Shown piece after piece: positions 10,961 through 22,188 of a stretch of DNA of 64,000 nt. A program made the position numbers and the translations under genes. The notes under the pieces were generated by a model, which was given only the letters and a program-made list of their open reading frames with translations, searched no databases and was not told the DNA's origin. The number at the start of each line of letters is the position of its first letter. Position 1 is the first letter of the stretch. This stretch comes from Zygnema cylindricum (Eukaryota; Streptophyta; Zygnematophyceae; Zygnematales; Zygnemataceae), in contig JBBHKE010001779.1 in assembly GCA_037447655.1 (NCBI GenBank), positions 179,577 to 243,576 on the forward strand, written 5' to 3'.

Positions 10961-12183
10961 TAGTGGTTGTGTATCGGTAAGGATTTGCCGATAACCGATA
11001 TGGACCTTTTTTCGGGTACCCGATAATCGATATATTGGTACGATATATCGTTATCGGTATTATCGCCGATAAATAACCGATATTTATCGGTATTTATCGG
11101 CGATAATACCGATATCGATAACTATCGGCGATATATGTACGGACCGTATAGATAAATATACGGCCAGTACACTCAACCATACATCATATTCCCCGGACGC
11201 GCCGCGGACCCCCTTCCCCCCGATTTTGGTAAAAATCGCGATTTTCCTTGATTATTTATTATTTAAGGGGGTTTTACTTGGGTTCCACGCTCCCATACCC
11301 TTCCTCAATGTCCTTTTAACTGTTAGTTACGCCCATAGATGTCCAATTCGTACGGATTTGGACTTTTCTGTGAAATTTACGTAATATTCGTCGATTTCAT
11401 ACTTTTCGTAAAATTCGCATAGATTTCTCTGTACGGATATGAACGAAAATGTACGAAAAGCGAAATACTAGAAAATCCTTAAAAAATCTTTAAATTACGA
11501 ACAACTAACATAAATGTACGAATTTATACAGAAAGTGTACCCTACAAACCTAATAATACGGCAAATCTTTGTCAGCCGTACTGAAATATATAGGAACGTA
11601 CGGCAATGTACCCTATAAACCCTAAAATCCCCCCATGTACCCTATAAACCCTAAAATCCCCCCTTATAATAACCCTAAGTAGTACGGATATGTACAAACA
11701 TTGCACGTAAATATACAAAAAATGTCGCGCAGCTGTACTGAAATATACGAAAATGTACGGCAATGTATCCTCCAAACCCTAAAATTAATATCCCTAACAA
11801 GTACGGAAAATACGGCCACTGTACGTACATGTATGAAAAGTGTACGGCAGTTATACTGAATATACGGAATTTAAGGAAATGTACTCTAAAACCCTAAAAA
11901 TCATATATTTAACCCTAGAAAGTACGGACATATACGGACACTGTATATAACTGTACGACAAAAGTACGGGTGCAATGGAAGGTACTTTATTATACAAAGC
12001 CAATAATATAATACGGTATGTTATAAAGTACTATTGTATGCATACTATATATATTTTTAAGTTATTGCCGATATGGAATTTGTTGGTCTCATACCGATAT
12101 ATCGGAACCTCTGACCGTTCGATAACCGATAACTATCGGTATCGGTGTTATCGCGATAAGTTTTTTACCGATACACAACACTA
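10961..12183. mobile_element. hAT-like non-autonomous element with 8-bp target duplication
   Basis: Termini are TAGTGGTTGTGTATCGG and its near-inverse CCGATACACAACACTA. The 8-bp sequence GAAACTAC is repeated on both sides (10953-10960 and 12184-12191), the target-duplication length of hAT transposons. Sub-terminal DNA is dense in CGATA/TATCG words that can fold back. There is no transposase. A longer relative in opposite orientation is at 56558-58893. The middle (11340-11990) holds a TACGG/GTAC-rich series with telobox words. It sits in an intron of the bHLH gene. Confidence 0.8.
11340..11990. repeat. TACGG/GTACG-rich degenerate series with AAACCCTAA words
   Basis: Loose repeats of a TACGGAAATGTAC-like word, with AAACCCTAA (plant telobox / telomere-type motif) at 11617, 11646, 11774 and 11889. 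A 34-bp unit containing the first two is directly repeated at about 11607-11640 and 11636-11668. Confidence 0.6.
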
Positions 12184-12339
12184 GAAACTACACACACCAT
12201 TTCCATGTTGGTGAGAGTAAATTTCCATAGGAGGCACTCCCAAGAGCCGCTCACTTCACCGTGAATCTTTCTTAGAGTCCATAACACTAATTTGGTGTCG
12301 GTTCTTTGTGCCCTCTAACCACAAACTATTGTAGTGTGC

Positions 12340-12900
12340 ATTATCTGACCACAAAATAGCCTTGACAATACTAATTTTGCTTTTTCTTAACGCTAATTCA
12401 TGATTATCATGATTATTATTCTTTGAGGCCTTCAAAAATAGCCCCCTCATTTGGAACCGAGGTAGAGTTAAATACCACTAATATAAACCCCACACTAATA
12501 ACTGTACTCCAACAACAAAAAGCGGTTCAGTGCGAATTGCTATTAGTGTTAATGCTTTTTTTGCCACATAAAACATCTTTTCTCCGTACACGCTTGTCCA
12601 ATTATGGATCTGACGGTTGCGATTGAAAGCCAATATTTCCGATTGGCGGTCTCCGATTAACAATCTAACAAATGTGCACTAAGATAAGATGTTATAAGTG
12701 GCCAAAAAATAATAAACACTAATAGCAATACACGGTATAGCGTGACATTATCTGACCACAAAATAGCGTTGACAATACTAAATTTTGCTTTTCTTAACGC
12801 TAATTTATGAGTATCATGATTATTATTCTTTAAGGCCTTACAAAAAAAGCCCCCTCATTCGTAACAGAGTTAAACAACACTAATATAAACCCCACACTAG
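12340..12900. repeat. Direct duplication of a ~155-bp segment
   Basis: The segment 12340-12497 (CATTATCTGACCACAAAATA onward) recurs at 12747-12900 with a few changes. The intervening part (about 12540-12665) is a dispersed repeat also seen at 50870-51170 and, inverted, at 62480-62650. Confidence 0.75.
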
Positions 12901-13000
12901 AGAGAGGGAGAGAGAGAGAGAGAGGGAGAGAGAGAGAGAGGGAGAGAAAGTGGGAGAGAGAGGGGGAGAAAGAGAGAGGGGGAGAAGAGAGAGGGGGGGA
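12901..13000. repeat. (GA)n-rich tract next to the bHLH splice donor
   Basis: Imperfect GA/GAGG repeats on the plus strand, so CU-rich in the bHLH transcript. It starts about 20 bases after the donor of the 13023-14508 exon. Confidence 0.85.
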
Positions 13001-13022
13001 AGAGAAGAAATTAGCAACATAC

Positions 13023-14508
13023 CTTAGCAGCCAATGCATGAGAGTCAGGAGTCCTCCCTTTCCCCGTTCTCTGCTTCCTCGGCCTCTCTCCTCCATCCCC
13101 CCTCTCCTCCTCTCCCGCCTCCTTGGTGTCCTCCCCACTCTCACTCCCTCCCCATCCAAGATTTCCCTCTCCTTCCCTGATCCTCCCAGACAACCTAACC
13201 ATGTCTTCCTCTCTCACAAACTTATCTATCATATGCAAACCCCCCTTCCCTCCCTCTCCCATCTCTCCTCCTCCTTCGCCCTCCCACGGCCTTTTTCTAC
13301 TCGGGCTACTCCCTCCCTCCCCCCCAGCTCCCCCCGCCTCCCCCATTCTACTGCCGCCCCGATCTCTCTCTCTCTCCCTCTCACGCCTCCCCATGCCTCC
13401 TCTCTCTTCCTCCAAGCTCCTCCCTCTCTCCATCCTCTCCCTCCTCTCGCTTTTGGGACTATTACTAGCTGAATTCCCGGACCCCCCAGACCCTCCCCCA
13501 TTCTCCCCCCTCTCCAATACCGGACTCCCCGGACCACTCCAACAATTCCTCTCCCTGCTCGGACTGTAGCTCCCTCTCTCTCCTCCGCCCTCTCCTCTCT
13601 CTCCTCTCCCTTCCACATAGGACCCATTTATTTGAGAAATATCCCCTATCGCTATATCCAAAGGCAGCAATTCCAAACTATCTCTCACTCTCAAAGGCTT
13701 CCCTCCACCCCGTTCCCTTTCCCCCTTTCCGTTTCTCTTGTTAAGGAACCCTCCTCCTCCTCCTCCTCCTCCCTCCCCTTCCCCCCTCTCCATCTCCAAC
13801 CACTCCTCCATATTCCCTCTCCTCCCTTCTGTACTCCCGCAACTGGGACTATCCCTCCCCTTCCGAGAAGCTTCCTCTAAATCCACATCATTTATATCTA
13901 TCCCTATATCCCCCCCAGAAAATTCCTCTAAAAGCTTAAAAAGCCCGTTATCTTCCTCTCCCTCCCCCCCAAAAACCCCTCCCCCCTCTCCCTCTCCTTG
14001 CAAATCCATCGACCCCAGACCCGCTTGAGTTCTCGCGAGAAGAGTACCCCAGGGAAGGTCGCTATCTACTATTACCCCTTTGTCCCCCTCTCCCTCTCTC
14101 TCTGTTAAAATTTCCCGAAGGTTTAAAATCTCCCCCGTTCCATGTACCTCTCCGTTCCGTTGACCTCCCCGAGGTACATTTTTGGACCCATTTAGGACAA
14201 TTCCCCCTTTCAGGAGACCCTCCGAGAGGGTTTTTCTGGGAATAGAGGGATGGTGGAAGGAGGGAGAGGGGGACGGGGAGGGAGAGGGAGAGGTTTGGAT
14301 TCCATTGGGTCGTAAAACGGATCCAAAAGATTGAGGAGAGTTGTCGTTACTTTGGGTTTGGGAATAATTTCCGGGAATTCCGGGACTGGAGATAGGATTT
14401 ACGGAACGGTGAGCGGCGTACATGTGAAGGGTCGCGAGAGAGGGAGGGAGAGCTAAGGGGGAGGAGGGAGGAGTAGCGAGAGGGGACCTGGAAATGGAAC
14501 CGGAGGCA
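13023..14508 (-). CDS. bHLH transcription factor, large exon (regulatory region, NLS and start of basic region)
   Basis: A 1486-bp exon on the minus strand. The acceptor is read as CCCAG before TGCCTCC, and the donor as AAG before GTATGT. It encodes about 495 residues of low-complexity sequence rich in Gly, Glu, Ser and Arg. An acidic, hydrophobic segment (LFKLLEEFSGGDIGIDIND) could be an activation region. It ends RPRKQRTGKGRTPDSHALAAK, a nuclear-localisation-like basic cluster leading into the DNA-binding basic region. The last codon is complete, so it joins the 8830-8961 exon in phase 0. Its first base completes an AG left over by the 15961-16049 exon. The open frame extends further upstream to 14702, but that part is polypyrimidine (intronic) sequence. 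Confidence 0.82.
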
Positions 14509-14882
14509 CTGGGAATGGAGAAAAAGAGAGAAGAGAAAAGGGAAAAGAAAAGAGAAGGACGAGGAGGGAAGGAATAAGGAAAAACCGAAAAAGAGGAGAA
14601 GGAAGGGAAGGAGAGAGAAGAGGAAGGAGACAAGGAAAGGAAAACGAAAAGAGAGGATAAGGAAGGGAAGGGAAGAGACGAGAAGGAAAGAGGAAAGAAC
14701 AAAGAAGAGAAGGAGGAGAAGGAAAGGGAAGGGCAGGAAATTTAGTTGGTTTTAGAAAAACAGGAAAAGGAATGGAAGTTTAGGAATGGAGGTTTCTGAA
14801 AAAAACTCCCTCCCTCCTGCCCGCCCGCCCTCCCTCCCTCCCTCCCTCCCTCTCCCTCCCCCTCTCCCCTTCCCCTCTCCCC

Positions 14883-14892
14883 NNNNNNNNNN
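14883..14892. other. Assembly gap (10 N)
   Basis: Ten ambiguous bases at the edge of a long (GA)n run. Probably an unresolved microsatellite of unknown true length. Confidence 0.95.
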
Positions 14893-15063
<171 letters not shown>

Positions 15064-15607
15064 AAGAGGTGAAACGAGAGAAAAAAAGAGATTGAGAAGG
15101 CAAAAGCCGGAGAGAGTGAGTGAGCCAGAGGGTAAGGCGGAGAAAGGGCCGGAGAGAGACAGAGACAGGGACAAAAAGATGGACAGCGAGGGGCAGAGAG
15201 AGGGATAGAGGGAGACAGCGAGAGAGACAGAGAGAGGAACGGAGAGATGGACAGAGGGACAGAGAGAGATAGAGACAGAGAGAGAGAACGAGGGCAGAGT
15301 TTCTTAAGCTGAGGGGAACAGCTCTATCTCTTTAAAAAATAATAGTCTATCTTCACTATGGTGTTTCAAGCTTTTTAAAAAATTTAAACTTCCTCCCTCC
15401 TATTTATTTCCCTTTTCTTCAAAAAAAAACTATATGTTGCTTCTCTCTCTCCCTCTCAGCCGCGTCTCTTTCTATTTTCTAAACTTCTGAAAAAACATAA
15501 CTTTTGTCTTTTTTCCGAATTATGGAACTACTTTCCGTTACCTTTCGTGCATTTCCATTTTTTTTCTTTCGTTTTATTTCTTTCTTTTCATTTCTAAACA
15601 TTTCCTT

Positions 15608-15655
15608 ATTTTTTCTTTTTCTTTTTCTTTTTCTTTTTCTTTTTCTTTTTCTAAA
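15608..15655. repeat. (TTTTTC)n microsatellite
   Basis: About seven tandem copies of a TTTTTC hexamer in the intron upstream of the large bHLH exon. Confidence 0.85.
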
Positions 15656-15884
15656 ACTTCATTTTCTTTCTTTTGCTTTCTTTCTTTTACTTCCTCTGTT
15701 TTCTTTTGTCTGTTCTGCTTCTTTCAATTCTACTTCTCATTCTTTCTCCTTCCTTCCTTATCCTTTCATATGCTTTCGTTCTTTTTATTTATTTCTTCTG
15801 TTTTTATTCTTTCATTTTTATTATATTACATTATATTCTATTCAATACTATTCTATTGTATTATACCATAACATATTATGTATT

Positions 15885-15890
<6 letters not shown>

Positions 15891-15927
<37 letters not shown>
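15891..15927. repeat. (TA)n microsatellite
   Basis: About 18 TA repeats. Lies about 35 bases downstream, in the sense direction, of the 15961-16049 exon. Confidence 0.9.
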
Positions 15928-15928
<1 letters not shown>

Positions 15929-15960
15929 TATTTCACATTATTATATATTATAGGAGGTAC

Positions 15961-16049
15961 CTGACTCCGTGGGAGGGGTGCTGGGAAGCCAAGAGAGAGT
16001 CCTGCAGGAGGGCCTCCAGCGTGCCTCTCTCTGCACCTCCTGGGCCGAC
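15961..16049 (-). CDS. bHLH gene, candidate exon with amphipathic Leu segment
   Basis: An 89-bp candidate exon on the minus strand, between acceptor CCTCCAG and donor GTACCT. It encodes VGPGGAERGTLEALLQDSLL and then ASQHPSHGV. It starts in phase 0, matching the end of 16650-16742. It ends two bases into a codon, which is exactly completed by the first base of the 13023-14508 exon. This phase match is the main support. The segment TLEALLQDSLL could form a short amphipathic helix. No domain name is assigned. Confidence 0.65.
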
Positions 16050-16377
16050 CTGGAGGCGAGGGAGAGGGGGCAGAAGGGGCAGAGGGAGAGAGGGCGGGAG
16101 AGAGAGAGGGAGAGAGAGAGATGGAGAGAGGCCGAAGGAATAGTGAAGGAGAGGGGCAGAAGGACAGGGAGAGGGAGAGAGAAGATTGAGAAAGAGGCCA
16201 GGTGGAGTGGAGTGTGACAGAGACACCTTGACAGGACTCGTTCATCCTACCCTCACCATCCCTCTCCCCCCCTCACAGCCATCTGAACCGTTGGAGGACT
16301 TCTCCTTCTCTACCTCTGTACCCCTACCACCGCCATTACTGCCTGGTAACAATAGGAGGAATCGTACCAATAGTAAC

Positions 16378-16620
16378 GACAATAAGGAGAGAGAGAGGAG
16401 AGAGGGGAGAGGGAGAGGAAAAGAGGAGAGAGAGGAGAGAGAGAGGAGAGAGGGGAGAGGGAGAGGAAAAGAGGAGAGAGAGGAGAGAGAGAGGAAGAGA
16501 AGAAAGAGAGATAAAATATAGAGAGAGAGGAGAAAGAAGAAAAAGAGAGAGAAAAGAGAGGAGAGAGACACACAGAGAGAGAAACAGAGCGAGAGAAAGA
16601 GAGAGAGAAGAAAGAGAGAT
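16378..16620. repeat. GA-rich microsatellite block
   Basis: Interrupted (GA)n, (GAGAGG)n and a 43-bp unit repeated twice (about 16390-16490). Intronic in the bHLH gene. Confidence 0.85.
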
Positions 16621-16649
16621 AAAGGCGCAGGGAGGCGCCTCGTCCTCAC

Positions 16650-16742
16650 CTGCGGCCAGGCAGGGGGGGGCGGAGGGACGAGAAGGGAGAGGGCCTGGGC
16701 CAGGGCGGCCTGGGAGGCGCCCACCCCATTGGAGGAGGCCGC
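16650..16742 (-). CDS. bHLH gene, candidate exon (Ala/Leu-rich)
   Basis: A 93-bp (31-codon) candidate exon, phase 0 at both ends, between acceptor CCCAG and donor GTGAGG. It encodes AASSNGVGASQAALAQALSL followed by LVPPPPPAWPQ. QAALAQALSLLV is another short amphipathic segment like those in neighbouring exons. Base composition is GC-rich and differs sharply from the GA-rich introns on both sides. Support comes from splice sites and phase only. Confidence 0.62.
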
Positions 16743-17183
16743 CTGGGCCCGCCCGGGAGTACCACAAAAGGACAAAAACGTGAATAAACCGATAATCGAA
16801 AAAAAAAAAAAAACATCTGAGAACGAATCAAGTTCCAAATAAAATGAATAATAACTCCTTAATGTTGATTTGCTAAGTGCACCCCAATGCCCCATCTGCC
16901 CCACATAGGACAAAAACCGTCCTCAGTAAGACAAAAACTGACCCAAATAAGATAAAATTGTCCTAAATAAGACAGAAACTGCCCCGTATAAGACAAAAAA
17001 CCAAACCAAAACAAAAACTGTCCCTAAAAAAGCCAAAACTGTCGCAAAAAAAACAAAAATCAAATGGAGAAAAACAAAAACTACCCTCAAATGCGACAAA
17101 AAATGACCCTGGTAAGACAAAAAAACCGCCTAAACAAGACAAAAATTGGCCCAAATAAGACAAATCTTCCCCCCAATGCCCAC

Positions 17184-17796
17184 CTGGAGCTCCACCAAAA
17201 GCTGCAATTTCGCCAAAAGATCCTGCGTGCTCTGACTCTCTCCTCCCACCCCCCCTCCTCCCCCTCCTCCCACACCTCCTCCTCCTCCTCCCAACCCACC
17301 TCCCACTCCAAACCCTCCTGCTCCTCCACCCCCTACTGCTCCTAATCCTCCTCCTCCTCCTCCTCCTCCTCCTCCTCCTCCTCCTCCTCCTCCTCCTCTC
17401 CCTCCTATTCCCACTCCAAATCCTCCTACTCCTCCCCCTACTCCTACTCCTACTCCTATTCCTCTCCCCCCAAGGACGCCTCCTCCTCCTCCTCCTCCTC
17501 CTCCCTCCCCCTCCCCCTCCCCCCCCAAGGGTCTCCAGGAAAGCCTCTCGGGCGGCCTGGGGGGAGGCGCTACGAGAGAGAGAGGAGAGAGGGGAGAGAG
17601 GACCCCCTCGGGGGTGAGAGAGAGGGAGAGAGGGTGCGAGGGGCTGGGAGGGGGAGTGAGAGAGGGAGAGGAGGTGGGCCACCTGTTGGAGGAGGGCAGA
17701 CTGGGGGGAGGGAGAGGGAGGGAGGGGGGGGGGTGCGAGAGAGGCCTGCTGCTGACGCTGGAGCTGGTGGAGGAGCTGGAGGCAGAGAGCGGTGTC
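17184..17796 (-). CDS. bHLH gene, candidate Gln/Leu- and Gly-rich exon (one-base frame problem)
   Basis: Candidate exon on the minus strand from acceptor CCTCCAG to donor GTGGGC. It opens DTALCLQLLHQLQRQQQASL, passes a second segment QSALLQQVAHLLSL and a Pro/Ser region, reaches SASPQAAREAFLETLGG, then a long poly-Gly run, and ends ESQSTQDLLAKLQLLVELQ. Start and end are both compatible with phase 0 of the neighbours, but the length (613 bp) is one base too long. The two halves are in different frames, joined at an eight-G homopolymer (plus-strand C run at 17519-17526). This may be a sequencing error, a true frameshift or an unrecognised splice. The Gly run is encoded by the CTC-type microsatellite at 17341-17400. 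Confidence 0.55.
17341..17400. repeat. (TCC)n trinucleotide microsatellite inside a candidate exon
   Basis: About 18 uninterrupted TCC/CTC units. On the minus strand (GGA)n would encode poly-glycine in the bHLH gene. Confidence 0.9.
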
Positions 17797-17945
17797 CTGG
17801 AGGGGTGGAGGGAGGGAGAGAGAGAGAGGGAGAGAGAGGTGAGCGAAAAAGAAGAGGGCAAAAACTAAGGGGAAGGAAGTGAAGCAGCAGCGTTAGAAAG
17901 TTAACAGTAGGGAGAATAGGATAGAGGGAAAATACTTGAGGCGAA

Positions 17946-17948
<3 letters not shown>

Positions 17949-18030
<82 letters not shown>
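17949..18030. repeat. (GA)n microsatellite
   Basis: Long pure GA repeat, (CU)n in the bHLH transcript. Confidence 0.95.
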
Positions 18031-18034
<4 letters not shown>

Positions 18035-18572
18035 GGACAAGCAGAGAGAAAAGCGATAGGGAGAGACAGAAGAGAGAGAGGGAGAGTGCGCAAGGGAGGA
18101 AACAAACTCAGAGAGAGGGAGAAGGAACGAGAGAGAGAGAAAGAGATAGAGAAGAACAAAGAGAGGGAACACAGGGAAGGGAGAGAGAGAAGGAAAGAAA
18201 GACGAAGAAAGAAAGGAAAGTGAGAGAGAAAGAGACGGGACAAGGAAAAAAACCGAGGAGAGAGAGAGGGAAAAGGACAGAGAGAAAGAGAGTAAGAGAG
18301 TGGGAGAGAAAGAAGACAAAAGTGTGTAGGAAAGGGGGAGAGAAGAGGAATACGAGAGAGAAGAAAAGAGGGAGGGAGGGAAGGGGAGAAAGAGAAAATG
18401 AGAGAGAGGAAATGATAGACAGGGACAGAGTGAGGGAGTGCGCGAGAGAGAAAAAATCAGAGAGTAGGAAAGGGGGAGAGAGAGAAGGAACACAAGGGAG
18501 GAGGAAACGGAGAAGGAGAGAAGGGCGGAAGGAGAAAAAGAGAGAGAAAGAGAAAGAGAGATAGAGGGAGAG

Positions 18573-18959
<387 letters not shown>

Positions 18960-19316
18960 GGGGGGGCAGAGAAGGGAAGGAAGAAAAGTAAAGAGAGAGA
19001 GGAAGGAGAGGGGGGTAGGAAAAGAAAAGAGAGGAAGGGGAAAGTTCTGAATTGACAAATCGTCTTCATCTCCCTCACTTCCCTTTCCCTCTCTCTCCCC
19101 GAGTCCCACTTTTCCACTCCCTTCTTACCCCTCGCGTCACAAACTCCTTGCCATTCCTGAATCGCCTCTCCACTCACCCTGCACTCTTCCCACTACCCTC
19201 CCCCCCCCCCCTCGCTCCTCCCTTCTCTCTCTCCCCTCGCCCTTCTCTTCCCCCCCTCCCCTGCCCTCCCCTGCCCTCCCCTCCCCTCTCCTCCCCCCCC
19301 CCCCCCCTCCCCCCAC

Positions 19317-19391
19317 CTGCGCCGTGTGCCCCTGCCTCTCCCTCCTCCCCTGCAGCTGCTGCAGCAGCCACGCCTCGCCTCCCCCCGCCAT
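19317..19391 (-). CDS. bHLH gene, start exon
   Basis: An ATG at 19391 on the minus strand opens 25 codons, MAGGGEAWLLQQLQGRRERQ plus GHTAQ, ending CAG before donor GTGGGG, phase 0. The WLLQQLQ segment resembles the Leu/Gln segments of the downstream candidate exons and the phase allows joining to 17184-17796. The first 13 codons and the 5' flank are repeated at 27383-28070, which shows that the duplication boundary cuts this exon. No in-frame ATG precedes it nearby. That this exon belongs to the bHLH gene is inferred from strand, phase and motif similarity. Confidence 0.55.
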
Positions 19392-20038
19392 CCGTACGCC
19401 TTCCGTACACTGTGCCGTGCGGCAATTGCGCGTGTCTCGGAAGCTGCGCCGTACAGTGAGCCGGTCTCGTGTCGTACGGAGTGTGTACGGCCAGCTGGCT
19501 AGAGGCTGGGCGCTGCCTAGGGCGAGACAGGTGGACTGTGTACGGCGGGTGTACGGACGGCGTGAAGTGGCGGCGAGAGAGCGCTGGGGAGCATGTGGGA
19601 GGTGGAGAATGGGGCGTACGGACGCACGTGTGGGAAGAAGGGTTCGGACGGAGGGAGACTTTCCGGGAAGTTTCTTCCGCTACAGGTGGAAGATTTCGAG
19701 TTTGGTTTAGGGTTCGGTTTTGGGAATGGCGGAGACGGTTAGGGAAGTTGAGGAAATGACAAAATAGTAGTACGGTCGGCGAGTGAGAGGAAGCGAGGTA
19801 CCCGAAAAGCGGGAGGTGCCAACCGAGGAAGGTAGGCCCTGGATCGCGCGAAAAGCCGAAAGTCGAAACGTCGAGTCGCGCGTGAGCGTCGAGGTCGTGT
19901 CATTCCGGGTTCCGTACAGATGCCGTACAGCGGCTCGACTTTGTGCTGCGGTTGGAGGGGCCGCGCTGGGCGGCTGGGGATTCGAACGGCCTGGAGCAGT
20001 GGATGCGCAGACACTCATAAATGAATGTACGGAAGCAT
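19353..20038. repeat. Upstream duplication, copy 1, high-identity block (5' flank of bHLH gene)
   Basis: By eye this block is identical to 27383-28068 over about 686 bp (fixed offset 8030). It contains codons 1-13 of the start exon and the proximal 5' flank of the gene, so it presumably holds the promoter. Identity drops abruptly after the GGAAGCAT word. Confidence 0.92.
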
Positions 20039-20165
20039 GAGTCAGGGTGGGCCTCAAGGTACAGCATGGAAAAGACAAAAAAACGGCGGACTGGTCTTCT
20101 TGTGGTACTGTTATGATTACAGCGACTGAATCGACAAAAGCAGCAGAATCTGTAAAAGTACAGTA

Positions 20166-20380
20166 CACCGCCAATCGTTATTAGCGTTGTAAGTTTTTTT
20201 AGCGTATACGAATAATTAGCGTGGTTTACGCTAATTGGGAATTTGAAAATTTTCGAAGAAATCGTCTATTCTAATTAGGAATTAGGGTTTTTCTTAAATA
20301 GTGTGGATAATTCTATTTGAGAATAAAAAAAAAAAGCGGGACGGAATTAGCGTACACAACGCTAATAACGATTGGCGGTG
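20166..20380. mobile_element. MITE family 1 (TA target, Stowaway/mariner-like)
   Basis: Inverted ends CACCGCCAATCGTTATTAGC and its complement, flanked by TA on both sides. An empty site is available: the paralogous position in the second duplication copy (about 28195) reads AGTACAGTACTGTAG without the insert. A second member, inverted, is at 42673-42889. No coding capacity. Confidence 0.88.
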
Positions 20381-21796
20381 TACTGTACTGTACTGTAGAG
20401 TCGCTTTCAATCTCCCGGAGCGTCGGTTCATTACTGTAGTGGAATTGCGTATTTCCGTACGATGAGATTCGGTCTAGGAGCCTGTACTGTAGCTGGGCGG
20501 CTTCCCGTCGAGAACATAGTGCCACTATGTGGCGATGACGCGACAGTACAGCACTGTACTGTACGTACTGTGGCACTCGGCTCAGTTCGGCTCGGTTCGG
20601 CTCGAAACCATATTGGGCCAAGCCGAATCGCACGGTTGCAATTGATTTTGAAATCCTGAAGTACGTTCAACCCTTGGATGTCACGGAGCCGGTCTGCCAC
20701 ACCGCCAAAGCGTTCGTAGTTCTAAGTGTTCCCTCAAGGGAGTGGCTCCCACGGTCTCAGAAGGCATTTTTGACTTTTTGATCCAAAGTCGGTCGTTTTG
20801 CAAACCGGAAAGAAAGACCCGCGTGAAAGCTCAATGATGGCAACTGCCGCGGTCTATCGTGCAGGCCGCTAGATTTTTACGCGTGTACTTTATGGGAAGG
20901 AAGTAGGAAGACGTTTTCACGTAAACCGGCCGTGAAGAAATGGAGTCTTTTTCGACGTCGCGTAAAAGTACACGATTCGTCTGAATCTGGGAGCAGATCC
21001 AACGACGTTTTTGGGACGCGTAAAACAACCGTTATAAAAGTACGGTACAGGTAAAGCGTTATGGGAGGGGGGGCGACGTGGACGCTTCACCGGAGACCTG
21101 CACCACCTAGAAATGCCTAAAAATGCACGATTCAGTACAGTAATGTAGCCTCCAATGAATTTGTACTTCCTTGTCCCTCCGTATGTTGCTTTTAGCCAGT
21201 GTGGTTAGTCCCATAGAGGGAAATTAGTACTTCCCGTAAGATTTTGGCTAGTGAGATTTTACCATCTTCTTGGATATCTTCCAAACGGCCACCTGGCAAA
21301 TAGCAACTTCTGGAGCCGAAATTCTGCCGTGCGTCACGCGATGGTCCGTCAGTCGGGCCACTTTCCAAAGCACGCATTCTTGACCCGCAGACAGGCCCAC
21401 TGGAGCCAAACCAATACAACTAGAAAAAACAAAAAGAAACTAAATCAAAGTAAAAATAATGTAAGAATTGGCCAAACCAATACAACTAGAAAAAAACAAA
21501 AGAAACTAAATCGAAGTAAAAAATAATGTAAGAATTGGATGGCTAGGTAAGTGGTGAGAGAGCATTGCATTACATTACATCACCTAACTTCACAAGCGTA
21601 CCAAATGACAGGTACGCCTGATTTCCCGCGGCCATCCCAATTATTGAGCTTGTGCAACTCCATTTTTGCGGGTCATCGCCTCTTTCAAAGGGACCGTTTT
21701 CTGACCCGCATACTGGCCCAATGGAACCGCGACGCTTGGAACCGAAACTTGGGAAAGTACAGTAGCTTTGGATTTTGTGAAGATTCTCCGTATAGG
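20381..21796. repeat. Upstream duplication, copy 1, diverged part
   Basis: Aligns with 28189-28231, 28431-28490 and 30184-31245 at clearly lower identity than the neighbouring block. No gene recognised. Conserved stretches include GTCGAGAACATAGTG and GACCCGCAGACAGGCCCACT. Confidence 0.8.
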
Positions 21797-22188
21797 GGGT
21801 GTCCCCTTGTCATCGGTACTTTGATAAAGTATTTTGGACTGTAGTGAAGACTCGCCGTACTACTTTGAAGAGCGTCCCAATGTGCGAAAATGAAATCGGA
21901 ACTTTGACTTGTGACGGTTGTAGATGTAGTACAACTTGTGACGATTGAAGACGACTATCAATCTTTATTGCAAATATTGCGATGGCAAAACCATCTGAGT
22001 ACAAAAAAGGTAAAACTGAAAAAAAAGAAACATTTGGAGACTACAAGAGTCACAAAAAAGTAATCTACGCTTATAGACTGAAACGATCCACAACAATACT
22101 AACAAGAGCGAAGAACTAAAACAAAACAAAAACAAATTGAGAACGCCTATAAAATGAAAAAACCAAGACTAGACTACCTGTAGACAAA

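Noticed and set aside
13038-14028. Plus-strand Pro/Ser/Leu-rich open frames over the large bHLH exon
   Set aside because: They are antisense shadows of a Gly/Glu/Arg-rich coding exon; splice sites and the HLH continuation support the minus strand.
15504-15953. Phe/Leu-rich 'membrane protein' on the plus strand
   Set aside because: Comes from T-rich and (TTTTTC)n intronic DNA, not a plausible protein.
16257-16342. Possible bHLH exon with SNGGGRGTEVEKEKSSNG
   Set aside because: Splice-like ends exist, but no acceptor gives a phase compatible with both neighbours, and 16650-16742 joins 15961-16049 directly in phase. Left out of the model.
19030-19110. Acidic segment SEGDEDDLSIQNFP as a bHLH exon
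   Set aside because: Looks coding, but no donor follows before the polypyrimidine DNA and an in-frame stop lies just upstream.
19469-20040. Arg/Gly-rich plus-strand frames duplicated at 27499-28250
   Set aside because: They are conserved only because the DNA block itself is duplicated; no start context, splice site or domain supports a gene.
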